Of a stretch of 64,000 bases of DNA, positions 42,144 to 51,273 are shown piece after piece (position 1 is the first letter of the stretch; each line of letters begins with the position of its first letter). The translations under genes were made by a program, and so were the position numbers. Origin of the DNA: Carthagonibacter sp032251515 (GTDB taxonomy: Bacteria; Gemmatimonadota; Gemmatimonadetes; Palauibacterales; Palauibacteraceae); contig JAVVDU010000007.1 in NCBI GenBank assembly GCA_032251515.1, positions 1 through 64,000 on the forward strand, written 5' to 3'. The notes under the pieces were generated by a model. It was not told the DNA's origin, did not search any database, and saw only the letters and a program-made list of their open reading frames with translations.

Positions 42144-44108
42144 TCACTCGGGCGGGGACGTCCCTTCCCGGTGTGGAGGCACCGCGCAGGCCCCCGGCCT
42201 CGCATCCCGGGGCGCGTCTCGGCGCCCGTCCGGGGGGGCAGCCCGGCGCCGCAGCTCCACCAGCAGATTCTGCAGATCGGCCGGTGAGATTCCGGGGATT
42301 CGTGACGCCTGCCCGAGATTTCCGGGTCGCACCCGGGCCAGCTTCTCCCGGGCCTCCGTGGAGAGCGAGCGGAACTCACCGTACGGCGCATCGGCCGGCA
42401 ACGGGTGCGCTTCCCGGGCGCGCAGGGCACGGGCCCGCTCCCGGTCCCGCTCGACATAGCCGGCGTATTTCGTCTCCATCTCCACGACCGTCCAGGCGTC
42501 CGGTTCGATCCCGGGATCCTCCAGCGGGCCATCCGGCCCGAACAGGCCGTCCAGCGATACTTCCGGGCGCCGCAGGAAGCGCTCCAGCGGCTGCACCTCT
42601 TCGATCGGGGTGCCGCCCCTCGCCTCCAGCCAGGCGTTCACCTCCACCGGGCGCGCCCGTCCGTCCGCCACCCAGGCGCGGGCGCGCTCGATCTCCTCCG
42701 CGTGTTCTTCCCAGCGGCGGCGCTCCGCGTCGCTATACAGCCCGAGTTTCGCGCCCACGGGTCCGAGGCGCTGCAGGCAGTTGTCCTGGCGCAGCAGGAG
42801 GCGGAACTCCGCCCGGGACGTGAACAGCCGGTAGGGTTCATCCACGCCTCGCGTCACCAGGTCGTCAACCAGCACACCCAGGAACGCCTCGTCACGGGCG
42901 GGCACCCACGGCTCCCGGCCGAGCGCCCGCAGGGCCGCGTTCAGGCCCGCCATCACGCCCTGGCCCGCCGCCTCTTCGTATCCCGTCGTCCCGTTCACCT
43001 GTCCGGCCAGCCACAGGCCCGGAAGGGTCCGCGACTCGAGAGTCCGCTCCAGATTCTCGGGCGGCAGGTAGTCGTATTCGATGGCGTATCCCGGCTGGGT
43101 CATCCGGGCGTCCGCGAGCCCGGGAACGAGACGCAGGAATTGCCGCTGCACGTCGGCGGGCAGCGAGGTCGAGAGGCCGTTCACGTACAGCTCGTGCGTC
43201 TCGAGGCCCTCGGGCTCGAGGAACACCTGGTGACGCCCGGCGTCGGGGAACTTCACGACCTTGTCCTCGACGGACGGACAGTAGCGCGGCCCGCGCGACG
43301 CGATCCCGCCGCCGTACAGGGCGGAACGCTCCAGGTTGCGGCGCACCACGTCCACCACGTCCGGGCCCGCCGACCCGATCCAGCAGGGCCGGGCCGGGAG
43401 CCGCGAGGCCCGTTCCCAGTGCGAGAACCGTGCGTCCCCGGCCTCGCCCTCCTGCCGTTCGAGGCGCGAGAAATCCACCGATCGACCGTCCACCCGGGGC
43501 GGCGTGCCCGTCTTGAAGCGGCGCACTCCCGGCTCGATCTCGGCGAGCTGCTCCGCCAGGCCGACCACCGCGGCGTCCCCGGCACGCCCGGCCGCGATGC
43601 GCGTATCCAGGCCCAGGTGGATCGCCCCGCGCAGGAACGTGCCCGCCGTGAGGACCACGGAGCGCGCGGCGAACCGGCTCCCCTCGGTCGTTTCGATGCC
43701 CGTCACTCGACCCGCTTCGATGCGCAGGCGGTCGACGGTAGCCTGGTACAGCTCGATCCGCTCCTGCTCCTCGAGGAGTCGCCGGACCTCCCGCGCATAG
43801 AGCCCCCGGTCGCACTGGGCCCGCGGCGCCCACACCGCCGGGCCCTTCGACCGGTTCAACATGCGGAAGTGCAGGGTCGTGCGGTCGGCGGCCCGGCCCA
43901 TTACGCCGCCCAGCGCGTCCACCTCGCGCGCCACCGTACCCTTGGCGACTCCGCCGATGGCCGGATTGCAGGAGAGCTGGCCGACCCGCGACAGGAAGGA
44001 GGTCACGAGCAGGACACGCGCCCCGGCCCGGGCGGCAGCCGTCGCCGCCTCGCATCCGGCGTGGCCGCCGCCGACCACGATCACGTCGAACGTGCGCTCA
44101 CGTCCCAT
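42144..44108 (-). CDS. mnmG: tRNA uridine-5-carboxymethylaminomethyl modification enzyme MnmG
   Basis: 654 aa. FAD motif VIVVGGGHAGCEAA at the N-terminus, RVGQLSCNPAIGG, CPSVEDKVVKFPD and the PGYAIEYDYL segment are MnmG hallmarks. With MnmE it modifies U34 of several tRNAs. An ATG at 44123 would add five residues; neither start has a clear ribosome site. The usual neighbour rsmG is absent between mnmG and parA. The C-terminal tail after PADLQNLLVEL is extended and charged. Confidence 0.95.
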   Translation of the reverse strand: MGRERTFDVIVVGGGHAGCEAATAAARAGARVLLVTSFLSRVGQLSCNPAIGGVAKGTVAREVDALGGVMGRAADRTTLHFRMLNRSKGPAVWAPRAQCDRGLYAREVRRLLEEQERIELYQATVDRLRIEAGRVTGIETTEGSRFAARSVVLTAGTFLRGAIHLGLDTRIAAGRAGDAAVVGLAEQLAEIEPGVRRFKTGTPPRVDGRSVDFSRLERQEGEAGDARFSHWERASRLPARPCWIGSAGPDVVDVVRRNLERSALYGGGIASRGPRYCPSVEDKVVKFPDAGRHQVFLEPEGLETHELYVNGLSTSLPADVQRQFLRLVPGLADARMTQPGYAIEYDYLPPENLERTLESRTLPGLWLAGQVNGTTGYEEAAGQGVMAGLNAALRALGREPWVPARDEAFLGVLVDDLVTRGVDEPYRLFTSRAEFRLLLRQDNCLQRLGPVGAKLGLYSDAERRRWEEHAEEIERARAWVADGRARPVEVNAWLEARGGTPIEEVQPLERFLRRPEVSLDGLFGPDGPLEDPGIEPDAWTVVEMETKYAGYVERDRERARALRAREAHPLPADAPYGEFRSLSTEAREKLARVRPGNLGQASRIPGISPADLQNLLVELRRRAAPPDGRRDAPRDARPGACAVPPHREGTSPPE

Positions 44109-44236
44109 GTGGTGTATTGTCATTATGTTACACGATCCCATACGCCTGCCGGGCCGTTCGTGTGCGCCGGTCCGAACTCCCTTCCGGCGCGCGGCGGCCC
44201 CGGGGGACGAGACCCGAAGATAGGAGGATCGGGCCG

Positions 44237-44536
44237 ATGGAAGAAACGGGAACGATCCGGGCTGGATTCCGGATCACGGGCCGCGTGCAGGGCGTCGGCT
44301 TCCGCTGGTGGACGGTGCGGACCGCGACCTCCCTCGACCTCCGCGGCACCGTGCGCAACCGTCGCGATGGTTCGGTCGAGGTCCTCGCCGCGGGCCCGCC
44401 CGACGCCATGGAACGCCTGGAGGAAGCTCTCCGCCGCGGCCCGCCGGCCGCCCGCGTGGACGCGGTGCAGCGCCGCACGCTGGACGCCGCGGATCCGGGG
44501 TTTACTCCGCCGCCGGACTTTCGCGCCATCCGTTGA
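44237..44536 (+). CDS. acyP: Acylphosphatase
   Basis: 99 aa from ATG 44237 with AGGAGG upstream. GRVQGVGFRWW carries the substrate-binding Arg, and GTVRNRRDGSVEV the catalytic Asn. It hydrolyses acyl phosphates. It runs divergent from mnmG, 66 bp before the Fpg-like gene. Confidence 0.92.
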   Translation: MEETGTIRAGFRITGRVQGVGFRWWTVRTATSLDLRGTVRNRRDGSVEVLAAGPPDAMERLEEALRRGPPAARVDAVQRRTLDAADPGFTPPPDFRAIR

Positions 44537-44602
44537 CGGCACCTTTCCGCACAGCGGGTGTATGCCCGTGCGTTCGCTGACCCCCCGAAGAAGGAAAGGT
44601 CC

Positions 44603-45400
44603 ATGATCGAGCTCCCCGACGTCGAGCGGATGATCGACGCCTTCGCCGGGTACGCCACCGGAAAGACCGTCTCCGCCGTCCTGATCGATGACGATGAAGC
44701 CGTACAGATCGACCCCGAGCTGAGCGAGGAGAAGATCCGCGGGCACGCGATCGACACGATCGAGCGCCACGGACGCTACATCGTCGTGCGCTTCCGCTCC
44801 GGCGCCAACCTCGTCTTCCACATGGGGAGCGAGGGCCGGATCTTCCTGGAGTCCCAGACGACGCCGCCCGACGAGCACAGCAAGATCCGCCTGCAGTTCG
44901 CGGCGGGACGAGAGCTGCGCTACGCCTCCGCGGGAGACGAGGGCGAGATCCACCTCGTGGACGGTGAGGACTTCAGCGGCCTCGGCACCTTCGAGAAGCT
45001 GGGTCTCGACCCGCTGAGCGACGAGCTGACGGCCGAGACGTTCATCGCGCTCGTCCGCGACAAGCCGCGCTCCACGCTGAAGGGCGTCCTGCTGAACCAG
45101 GAGATCGTGGCGGGCATCGGGAACGAATACGCCGACGAGATCTGCTTCCAGGCGGGCTACCGCCCCGACCTGCGGATCCGCGACATGCAGGACGAGCAGC
45201 TCGTCCGCGTGCACCGCTACCTGCGGCGCGTCCTGCGGCGCGCCACCCTGCACTGGCAGGCCGCGCACGCCGACCCGGGCTGGCTGATCAACCGGCGGAC
45301 GTCGGGGGCCTGCTGCCCGCGCTGCGCGAGCAAGCTGAAGTCCACGAGCCTGGCAGGGCGCCGGACGTATCTCTGCCCGCGCTGCCAGCGCGCCGCCTGA
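44603..45400 (+). CDS. Fpg/Nei-like protein lacking the catalytic N-terminal proline
   Basis: 265 aa from ATG 44603 (GGAAAGG upstream). Fold is Fpg/Nei: HMGSEGRI in place of HLGMTG, GIGNEYADE of the helix-two-turn-helix, and a complete C-terminal zinc finger CCPRC...LCPRC. The mature N-terminus should be Pro-Glu; here it starts M-I-E-L-P-D-V-E, so the nucleophilic proline is Ile while Glu3 is kept. Base-excision lyase chemistry by the usual route would be impossible. It may bind damaged DNA or use another amine. I recall similar MIELPE-type relatives in other phyla. Confidence 0.85.
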   Translation: MIELPDVERMIDAFAGYATGKTVSAVLIDDDEAVQIDPELSEEKIRGHAIDTIERHGRYIVVRFRSGANLVFHMGSEGRIFLESQTTPPDEHSKIRLQFAAGRELRYASAGDEGEIHLVDGEDFSGLGTFEKLGLDPLSDELTAETFIALVRDKPRSTLKGVLLNQEIVAGIGNEYADEICFQAGYRPDLRIRDMQDEQLVRVHRYLRRVLRRATLHWQAAHADPGWLINRRTSGACCPRCASKLKSTSLAGRRTYLCPRCQRAA

Positions 45401-45457
45401 CGGCTCGAAGAAGGCCGACGGCTCGCAGGCCCGACCGACGGCGAAGCACGGCCCGCC

Positions 45458-45489
45458 GCGGCCCGGTCCCCCCCGGGGCACCGGGCCGC
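45458..45489 (+). terminator. Hairpin terminator after the Fpg-like gene
   Basis: GCGGCCCGGT (45458-45467) pairs perfectly with 45480-45489 and is followed by TTCGTTT. It separates the Fpg-like gene from the convergent mnmE. Confidence 0.6.
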
Positions 45490-45499
45490 TTCGTTTCCC

Positions 45500-46933
45500 T
45501 CACTTTCCGATGCAGAACGCTCCGAACACCGCGTCCAGCACGTCCTCGACGTCCACCACGCCGAGAATCTCCTCCATGCGGGTCGCGGCGTCGCGCAGGT
45601 GCGTGACGGCCACCTCCGGCGGCAGAGTGGACGCGCGGGCGGCCCGGTACGCCTCCACGTCGCTTCGCGCCGCGCGGAGCGCCCGCAGGTGCCGGCGGCG
45701 GGTGACCATCGGGGCCTCGCCGGACTCCCGGAGCCCCATCCACGCCTCCGCGAGCATCCGCTGCCGCAGCGCCTCGAGGCCGGTGCCGACCGTGGACGAG
45801 ACCCGGATGTTCCCGTCTTCCCCGGCGTCGTCGGCCGCGAGCGCGTCGGCCGCGAGCGCGTCGTTCGACCGGTCGGCCGGCGCCGCGTCCGCCTTCGTCC
45901 GCACGAGGATGCACCCGGCGCCGTCCGACAGGCCCGCCAGAAACGCGCGCTCCGGCTCGTCGAGCGGCCGTCCCGCCTCCACGCACAGGAGGACGAGATC
46001 GGCACGCGCCACGTACCCCCGCGCCACCTCGATCCCGATGCGCTCCACGGGGTCCGCCTCCTCGCGAAGTCCGGCGGTGTCGACGAGCCGGAACGGGTAG
46101 CCCTCCACCGCCACCACCGCCTCGATCGCATCCCGCGTCGTCCCCGGGTGCTCCGTGACGATTGCGCGTTCCGAACCCAGTAACCTGTTGAACAAGCTTG
46201 ATTTACCTACGTTCGGACGGCCGGCGATCACCGTGAGCGCTCCCTCGCGGAGCAGCTCTCCCTGCGGTGCGAAACGCAGAAAGGACCCGAGCTCGGAGAG
46301 CAGCGCCTCCACCGCCTCCCGCTCGCGCGCCGGGTCGAGCGGGCCGTCGTCCTCCTCGGGAAAGTCGATCTCGTAGGCGACGAGTGCCCGCAGGTCGATG
46401 AGCCGCCGCCGAAGGTCCTCGATGCGCCGCGACGCGGCACCCTCGAGCTGCGACAAGGCGACCCGCCCGGCCACCGGCGACCGCGCGTCGATGAGGTCCG
46501 CCGTGGCCTCGGCCTGCAGCAGGTCGATCCGGCCGTTCAGATAGGCGCGCCGCGTGAACTCTCCCCGCCGGGCCGGGCGGGCGCCCGCCGCGCACGCGGC
46601 ATCCAGTACCATTTGAGGAACCAGCAGCCCCCCGTGACAGCCGATCTCCAGGACGTCCTCGCCCGTGTAGGAGGCCGGTGCGGGAAACAGGGTGGCGAGG
46701 ACGCGGTCGATCGCCGTGCCCTCCTCGGGGTGGACGAGACGCCGCAGGCTGGCGCGGCGGGGCTCCAGCGGCGCGAGCCCGAGACGGTCCGCCACATCAC
46801 CGGCGGCCGGCCCCGAGATCCGCAGCACGGCGAGGGCCGCCCTGCCCGCGCCCGTGGCGACAGCCACGATCGTGTCGGCCCCGTCGGGCGCCTCCACGGA
46901 CACGCCGTCCGTCGCCCCGTCCGGCCGCCTCAT
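45500..46933 (-). CDS. mnmE: tRNA modification GTPase MnmE
   Basis: 477 aa. N-terminal folate-binding domain (DTIVAVATGAGRAALAVLR; EIGCHGG), helical domain, GTPase with G1 GRPNVGKSS, G2 GTTRD, G3 DTAGL, G4 TKAD, and the C-terminal FCIGK with the essential Cys. Partner of MnmG. A duplicated DALAA-DALAA stretch lies between G4 and the end of the G domain. It starts 10 bp after yidC. Confidence 0.96.
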   Translation of the reverse strand: MRRPDGATDGVSVEAPDGADTIVAVATGAGRAALAVLRISGPAAGDVADRLGLAPLEPRRASLRRLVHPEEGTAIDRVLATLFPAPASYTGEDVLEIGCHGGLLVPQMVLDAACAAGARPARRGEFTRRAYLNGRIDLLQAEATADLIDARSPVAGRVALSQLEGAASRRIEDLRRRLIDLRALVAYEIDFPEEDDGPLDPAREREAVEALLSELGSFLRFAPQGELLREGALTVIAGRPNVGKSSLFNRLLGSERAIVTEHPGTTRDAIEAVVAVEGYPFRLVDTAGLREEADPVERIGIEVARGYVARADLVLLCVEAGRPLDEPERAFLAGLSDGAGCILVRTKADAAPADRSNDALAADALAADDAGEDGNIRVSSTVGTGLEALRQRMLAEAWMGLRESGEAPMVTRRRHLRALRAARSDVEAYRAARASTLPPEVAVTHLRDAATRMEEILGVVDVEDVLDAVFGAFCIGK

Positions 46934-46943
46934 CGCCCGGGCG

Positions 46944-48809
46944 TCACCGCTTTCCGCCGCCCCCGCCGCCGCGCTTCTTCCTGTCCGCACCGGCCTTGCG
47001 GCCGGCATCTCCCTTGCGGCCGGCGGGCGCCGGCGCCGCCGCGCCCGCCGCGCGCCGCTCGCGCGACAGAAAGAGTTGCTGCGGCAGGGAGGCGAGGTTG
47101 CTCGTCGTGTAGTAGAGGTTCAGCCCGGACGGGAAGGTCGCGAACATCACCGTGAACACGACGGGCAGCACGTAGGTCATCATCTTCATCTGCGGGTTCG
47201 TCTGTTCCATGCCCCGCTGGCCGATCCAGGACAGGAGGAACATCGACGCGCCCATCAGGAGCGGGATGATGAACAGGGGGTCCTTGAGCGACAGGTCCGG
47301 CAGCCACAGGAAGGGCACGCCGCGGAACTCGATCGTCCCCTGGAACACGAAGAACAGCGTGAACAGGATCGGCATCGGGACGAGCATCGGCAGGCAGCCC
47401 GCGAGCGGGTTGATGTTGTGCTCGCGGTACAGCTTCATCATCTCCTGCTGAAGCACCTGCGGGTCGTCCTTGTGGCGCTCCTGGATCTCCTTCATCAGCG
47501 GCTGCACGCGCATCTGGGCGAGCTGCGCCCGCATCGACTTCTGGTACAGAGGGAAGAGCACGACGCGCATCAGGACGCCGAACAGGATCAGCACCCAGCC
47601 GTAGGCCAGGGTGAGCGTGTTGTGCATCCAGCCGAGGATCAGCATCACGAGCCCGACGAGGGGCCGGATGATCGGGCGCAGCCAGCGCCAGCCGTACGGG
47701 TTCACCCCCTCGAGGCCCTGTCCCGCCGTCTCGAGGCGGTCGTACTCCTGCGGCCCCACGAACGCGCGGAACGCGAACCCCTCGTTGCCCGCCGGCACGG
47801 GCATCGAGGTGAGGACGTGCGCCACGTGGTCGGAGACGTCGCCGCGCACCAGCGCGCCGCCGAACCGCGGGCCCGACTCGGGGGCCAGCAGGGCCACCAG
47901 GAAGTACTTGTTCTTCACGGCGACCCAGCGGAACGGACCGCCCTGGATGGGCGTCGTCTCCCCGGCATCCAGTTTCTCGAACGGGACGCTCTCGATGCCC
48001 GAATCCACTCCGTTCGCCACGTAGGCGAGGGAGCGCAAGTCGTCGTCCCGCTCCTTCTCGTTCGTGCGGAGGCCGGTGCCGAGGCCCGTGATCACCGACC
48101 ATCCACGCTCCCCGAAGCCCTCCAGGCGGCCCTCGACGTCAACCAGGTAGGTACCCGGCCGGAAGCGGTACACCACCACGAAGCGCACCCCGCCCGAGGG
48201 GAAGTCGTAGGTGAAGCGGAGGGAGTCCTGGCGCGCTCCCTCGGCCAGCCGCAGCTCCCGCCGGTCCGCGGTGAAGATCCTCTCGTCGAGACGCGCCGTG
48301 TCGCCGCCCGCCGCGATCCGGTATCCGAGCATCGCATCGCCGGGCCGCACCAGCCGGACCCGGTCGTCGGTCTCCCCTTCCGCGGCGAAGGACTCGTAGC
48401 CGAGCAGCTTCGCCCCGACCAGGCTGGCGCCCCGCGTGCTGAACCGGAGCTCGAAGAGGTCGGTCCGCACCACCACCGTGTCGGCCGGCGCGAGCGCGAG
48501 CTCCGCTCCCGGGAGGCCGGCTTCCCCGCCGGACGCCCCGCCGGACGCCGCACCGGCTGCCCCTTCGGCACCACCGGCGGCACCCGCGTCCGCCGCCCCC
48601 AGCGCCCCCGACTCCTCGGCATCCGGTGCTCCGGAAACTGGTGCCTCGGCCGTCCCCTCTCCACCCGACTGCTCCGCACCCGCCGCCGCCGTGGCGTCCG
48701 CCCCCCCCGAAGACCCCGCGGGCGGCGGCGCCACCGGCGGAAACAGCAGGTTGGTGAGGAAGATCACCGCGACGGTCAGCACGACCGCCAGGACGACGCG
48801 TCTCTCCAT
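46944..48809 (-). CDS. yidC: Membrane protein insertase YidC
   Basis: 621 aa. N-terminal membrane segment (about 5-22), an Ala/Gly/Glu-rich linker of about 80 residues, a periplasmic beta domain, then the conserved insertase core with five membrane segments (YQKSMRAQLAQMRVQPLMKE, LAGCLPMLVPMPILFTLFFV) and a Lys/Arg/Gly tail that may bind ribosomes. The form with a large periplasmic domain fits a Gram-negative-type envelope. It starts 4 bp after yidD. Confidence 0.96.
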   Translation of the reverse strand: MERRVVLAVVLTVAVIFLTNLLFPPVAPPPAGSSGGADATAAAGAEQSGGEGTAEAPVSGAPDAEESGALGAADAGAAGGAEGAAGAASGGASGGEAGLPGAELALAPADTVVVRTDLFELRFSTRGASLVGAKLLGYESFAAEGETDDRVRLVRPGDAMLGYRIAAGGDTARLDERIFTADRRELRLAEGARQDSLRFTYDFPSGGVRFVVVYRFRPGTYLVDVEGRLEGFGERGWSVITGLGTGLRTNEKERDDDLRSLAYVANGVDSGIESVPFEKLDAGETTPIQGGPFRWVAVKNKYFLVALLAPESGPRFGGALVRGDVSDHVAHVLTSMPVPAGNEGFAFRAFVGPQEYDRLETAGQGLEGVNPYGWRWLRPIIRPLVGLVMLILGWMHNTLTLAYGWVLILFGVLMRVVLFPLYQKSMRAQLAQMRVQPLMKEIQERHKDDPQVLQQEMMKLYREHNINPLAGCLPMLVPMPILFTLFFVFQGTIEFRGVPFLWLPDLSLKDPLFIIPLLMGASMFLLSWIGQRGMEQTNPQMKMMTYVLPVVFTVMFATFPSGLNLYYTTSNLASLPQQLFLSRERRAAGAAAPAPAGRKGDAGRKAGADRKKRGGGGGGKR

Positions 48810-48813
48810 CGAT

Positions 48814-49086
48814 CTATCCGCTGGCTCGTTCGGTTCGTGATTGGGGCGCGGGCGGGTCCGGGACCGGGTCGGGCCCGAATCCTCCCAGCGGATGGCAGCG
48901 GCCGAGGCGCCGCAGCGCCAGCCAGCCGCCACGCCACGGTCCGTGCCGCTCGAGGGCGCCACACGCGTACTCCGAGCAGCTGGGCTGGTAGCGGCAGGCG
49001 GAGGGGAGCAGGGGAGAGATGCCGGCCTGGTAGAGGCGCACGAGTCCGACGAGGGCCCGCGTCAGGAGTCGGTGTCGCTCAGGCAC
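48814..49086 (-). CDS. yidD: Membrane protein insertion efficiency factor YidD
   Basis: 90 aa. YQAGISPLLPSACRYQPSCS is the family signature, with three Cys. Start overlaps rnpA by 25 nt. Acts with YidC; the Pro/Gly-rich tail is variable. Confidence 0.93.
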   Translation of the reverse strand: MPERHRLLTRALVGLVRLYQAGISPLLPSACRYQPSCSEYACGALERHGPWRGGWLALRRLGRCHPLGGFGPDPVPDPPAPQSRTERASG

Positions 49087-49409
49087 CGGAGCACGCTCCG
49101 TTCGAGCTCGGCGAAACTTCGGCCGTACGCGCGGGGCCCGGCCCGCAGGACCACGTCGCGCGGCGGGGCGCCGGGCAGCCAGCGCAGGCGGAGGATCTCG
49201 CGCAGCCGCCGCTTCAGCCGGTTCCGCTGCACCGCGGTCCTCCCGTGGCGCGGCACGACCACCGCCACCCGGGCCCGTTCCGCGCCGGCCGGCGCGACGA
49301 AGGCCTGCAGCGGGCCGCGGGCCGTCCGCCGTCCCCGCCGCATCACGCCGCGTATCTCATCGGACCGGCGCAGCCGCGCCTCGCGCGGGAACCGGCGGCG
49401 TTCCGTCAC
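49062..49409 (-). CDS. rnpA: Ribonuclease P protein component
   Basis: 115 aa from a GTG at 49409. The RNR motif is present as QRNRLKRRLREI and the central FVAPAGAERARVAVVV strands match the family. Supports tRNA 5' maturation. It lies 20 bp after rpmH in the conserved rpmH-rnpA-yidD-yidC-mnmE order. Confidence 0.93.
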   Translation of the reverse strand: MTERRRFPREARLRRSDEIRGVMRRGRRTARGPLQAFVAPAGAERARVAVVVPRHGRTAVQRNRLKRRLREILRLRWLPGAPPRDVVLRAGPRAYGRSFAELERSVLRCLSDTDS

Positions 49410-49429
49410 GTGCCCGGGCCGCGGCTCGG

Positions 49430-49597
49430 TCAGCCGCGGTGCTTGCGATGGACCTCGTCGCTCACCGTGAGGGAATGCCGTCCCTTGCGGCGCCGACGAT
49501 TCAGGACCTTACGGCCCGCCTTGGTCTTCATGCGCGCACGGAAGCCGTGATCCTTCACGCGCTTCCGGCGGCTCGGATTCCTGTAGGTCGGTTGCAT
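49430..49597 (-). CDS. rpmH: Ribosomal protein L34
   Basis: 55 aa: begins MQPTYRNPSRRKRVKDHGF, then RARMKTKAGRKVLNRRRRKG, the L34 signature, with a short C-terminal extension HSLTVSDEVHRKHRG. Transcribed divergently from dnaA from the promoter at 49643-49671. Confidence 0.95.
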   Translation of the reverse strand: MQPTYRNPSRRKRVKDHGFRARMKTKAGRKVLNRRRRKGRHSLTVSDEVHRKHRG

Positions 49598-49642
49598 GAC
49601 CGTCGCATCCCTGTTCGCGCCATCGTTCGGAAAGAGCCAATC

Positions 49643-49671
49643 AGATTAGGCGCGACGGGCCGGACTGTCAA
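49643..49671 (-). promoter_or_regulatory. rpmH operon promoter
   Basis: On the minus strand TTGACA (49671-49666), 17-bp spacer, TAATCT (49648-49643). The -35 is a perfect consensus. Start of rpmH is 46 nt beyond the -10. Confidence 0.75.
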
Positions 49672-49700
49672 ACCGTCCCGCCCGGTCATCGTCACCATCG

Positions 49701-49729
49701 TTGACAGTGTGGAAAACTTCGCGTAGGAT
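49701..49729 (+). promoter_or_regulatory. dnaA promoter with DnaA-box-like spacer
   Basis: TTGACA (49701-49706), 17-bp spacer, TAGGAT (49724-49729). The spacer contains TGTGGAAAA (49708-49716), one base from the TGTGGATAA DnaA box, so DnaA could repress its own gene. Confidence 0.75.
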
Positions 49730-49781
49730 CCCTGCCCGCGATTCTCCGCGGGCCCGTTCGCTCCTTCTTCCGGTCAGCGCG

Positions 49782-51248
49782 ATGGAACTGACGGCCGCCG
49801 AAGCCTGGTCCTCCATCACCTCCGCGGCCCGCGAGGTGCTGCCGGAGCAGACGTTCCGGACGTGGCTGGCCCCCACCGAGGCCGTCACCCTGTCGGAGAC
49901 CACCCTCGTCGTGGCCGCTCCCACCCGTTTCGCCATCGAGTGGATCGAGGACAAGTACGGCGACCTCCTGCGCGACATCGCGCGCCGCCAGCTCGGACCG
50001 AAGTTCGACATCCAGCTCGAACAGCGCGGCGGTGGCGCGCGGCTCCAGATTCCCGACATCCTGGCCGGCGGACAGGAAGAGGAGGGGGTGGCGGGCGGCG
50101 GACCGGCCGGTGCGCCGGGAGCGCCCGGCGACTCCGGCGCGCCCGGCGACGCCCTGCCGGCCGGGCCCGGCGAGGGCAGGGCTCGCCAGACGATGGGCGG
50201 CGGGCCGGCGGCGGGCGACACCTTCGCGTCGGGCCTGAACTCGCGCTATACGTTCGAGCGCTTCGTGGTCGGGGCGAACAGCGAGCTCGCCGCCGCCGCC
50301 TGCCGTGGCGTGGCCGACGGGCCGGCGCGCGTCTACAACCCGCTGTTCATCTACGGGGACACGGGGCTCGGGAAGACGCACCTCATGCACGCCGTGGGGC
50401 ACGCGATCCTCGAGCGGTTCCCCGGCACCCGCATCTCGTACGTTCCCTCCGAGCAGTTCACCAACGAGATGATCTCGGCCATCCAGGGCGGCCGCACGGC
50501 GGACTTCCGCCGCCGCTACCGGCGGATCGACGTGCTCCTGGTGGACGACGTGCACTTCCTCGGCAACAAGGAAGGCACGCAGGAGGAGTTCTTTCACACC
50601 TTCAACGCCCTGTACGACGCCCACAAGCAGATCGTCATCACGAGCGACCGGCCGCCGCACGAGATCCCGGGCCTCCAGGAACGGCTCGTGTCGCGCTTCG
50701 AATGGGGTCTCGTCACCGACATCAAGCCGCCCGACTTCGAGACGCGGGTGGCGATCCTGCAGAAGAAGGCGGCCGAGGACCGACTCGTGCTCGAGGACGA
50801 CGTCATCGAGTTCATCGCCCGCAACCGCCGCACCTCGGTCCGGCAGCTCGAGGGGGCGGTGATCAAGCTGCTCGCGTACAGCTCGCTCACCCGGCGGGAG
50901 ATCACGGTCGACCTGGCCCGCGAGGCCCTCGGGCCACGGCTCGAGGAGGAGGGCCCCCGCCTCACGGCGAAGGAGGTCCGGGAGACGGTGGCCGGCGCCT
51001 GGCGGGTCACGGTCGAGCAGCTCGTCTCGAAGCGCCGCAACAAGCCGATCACCGTGCCCCGCCAGGTCGCGATGTACCTGATCAAGACGATGCTCGACCT
51101 GCCGTACACGGAGATCGGATCGCTGTTCGGGGGCCGTGATCACTCCACGGTGATCCACTCGGTGAACAAGGTCGAGGCGGAGATGGCGTCCGACCCCGAC
51201 TTCCGCTCGCGCGTCCACGCGGTTCGCGAGCGCCTCGGCCGTGGATGA
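49782..51248 (+). CDS. dnaA: Chromosomal replication initiator DnaA
   Basis: 488 aa. Domain I (1-85), a Gly/Pro/Ala-rich domain II linker (about 95-150), AAA+ domain III with Walker A GDTGLGKT (192-199) and Walker B VLLVDDVHFL, and domain IV with GGRDHSTVIHS for DnaA-box recognition. The ATG at 49782 begins the standard WxxIxxxVREVLPEQTF-type domain I; longer frames enter the promoter. Confidence 0.97.
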   Translation: MELTAAEAWSSITSAAREVLPEQTFRTWLAPTEAVTLSETTLVVAAPTRFAIEWIEDKYGDLLRDIARRQLGPKFDIQLEQRGGGARLQIPDILAGGQEEEGVAGGGPAGAPGAPGDSGAPGDALPAGPGEGRARQTMGGGPAAGDTFASGLNSRYTFERFVVGANSELAAAACRGVADGPARVYNPLFIYGDTGLGKTHLMHAVGHAILERFPGTRISYVPSEQFTNEMISAIQGGRTADFRRRYRRIDVLLVDDVHFLGNKEGTQEEFFHTFNALYDAHKQIVITSDRPPHEIPGLQERLVSRFEWGLVTDIKPPDFETRVAILQKKAAEDRLVLEDDVIEFIARNRRTSVRQLEGAVIKLLAYSSLTRREITVDLAREALGPRLEEEGPRLTAKEVRETVAGAWRVTVEQLVSKRRNKPITVPRQVAMYLIKTMLDLPYTEIGSLFGGRDHSTVIHSVNKVEAEMASDPDFRSRVHAVRERLGRG

Positions 51249-51273
51249 CGTGGGCCGTGGATGATGTGGACAT
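51237..51273 (+). repeat. Tandem 16-bp repeats with DnaA-box-like motifs at the dnaA 3' end
   Basis: GGCCGTGGATGA(C/T)GTGG occurs twice with a 16-bp period (51237-51253, 51253-51269), spanning the dnaA stop. Embedded are CGTGGATGA twice and TGTGGACAT (51265-51273), the last one base from the high-GC DnaA box TGTGGACAA. Confidence 0.5.

Noticed and set aside
45839..45870. Short direct repeat in mnmE as a mobile or regulatory element
   Set aside because: A 15-bp in-frame duplication encoding DALAA twice; simple coding repeat with no other sign.
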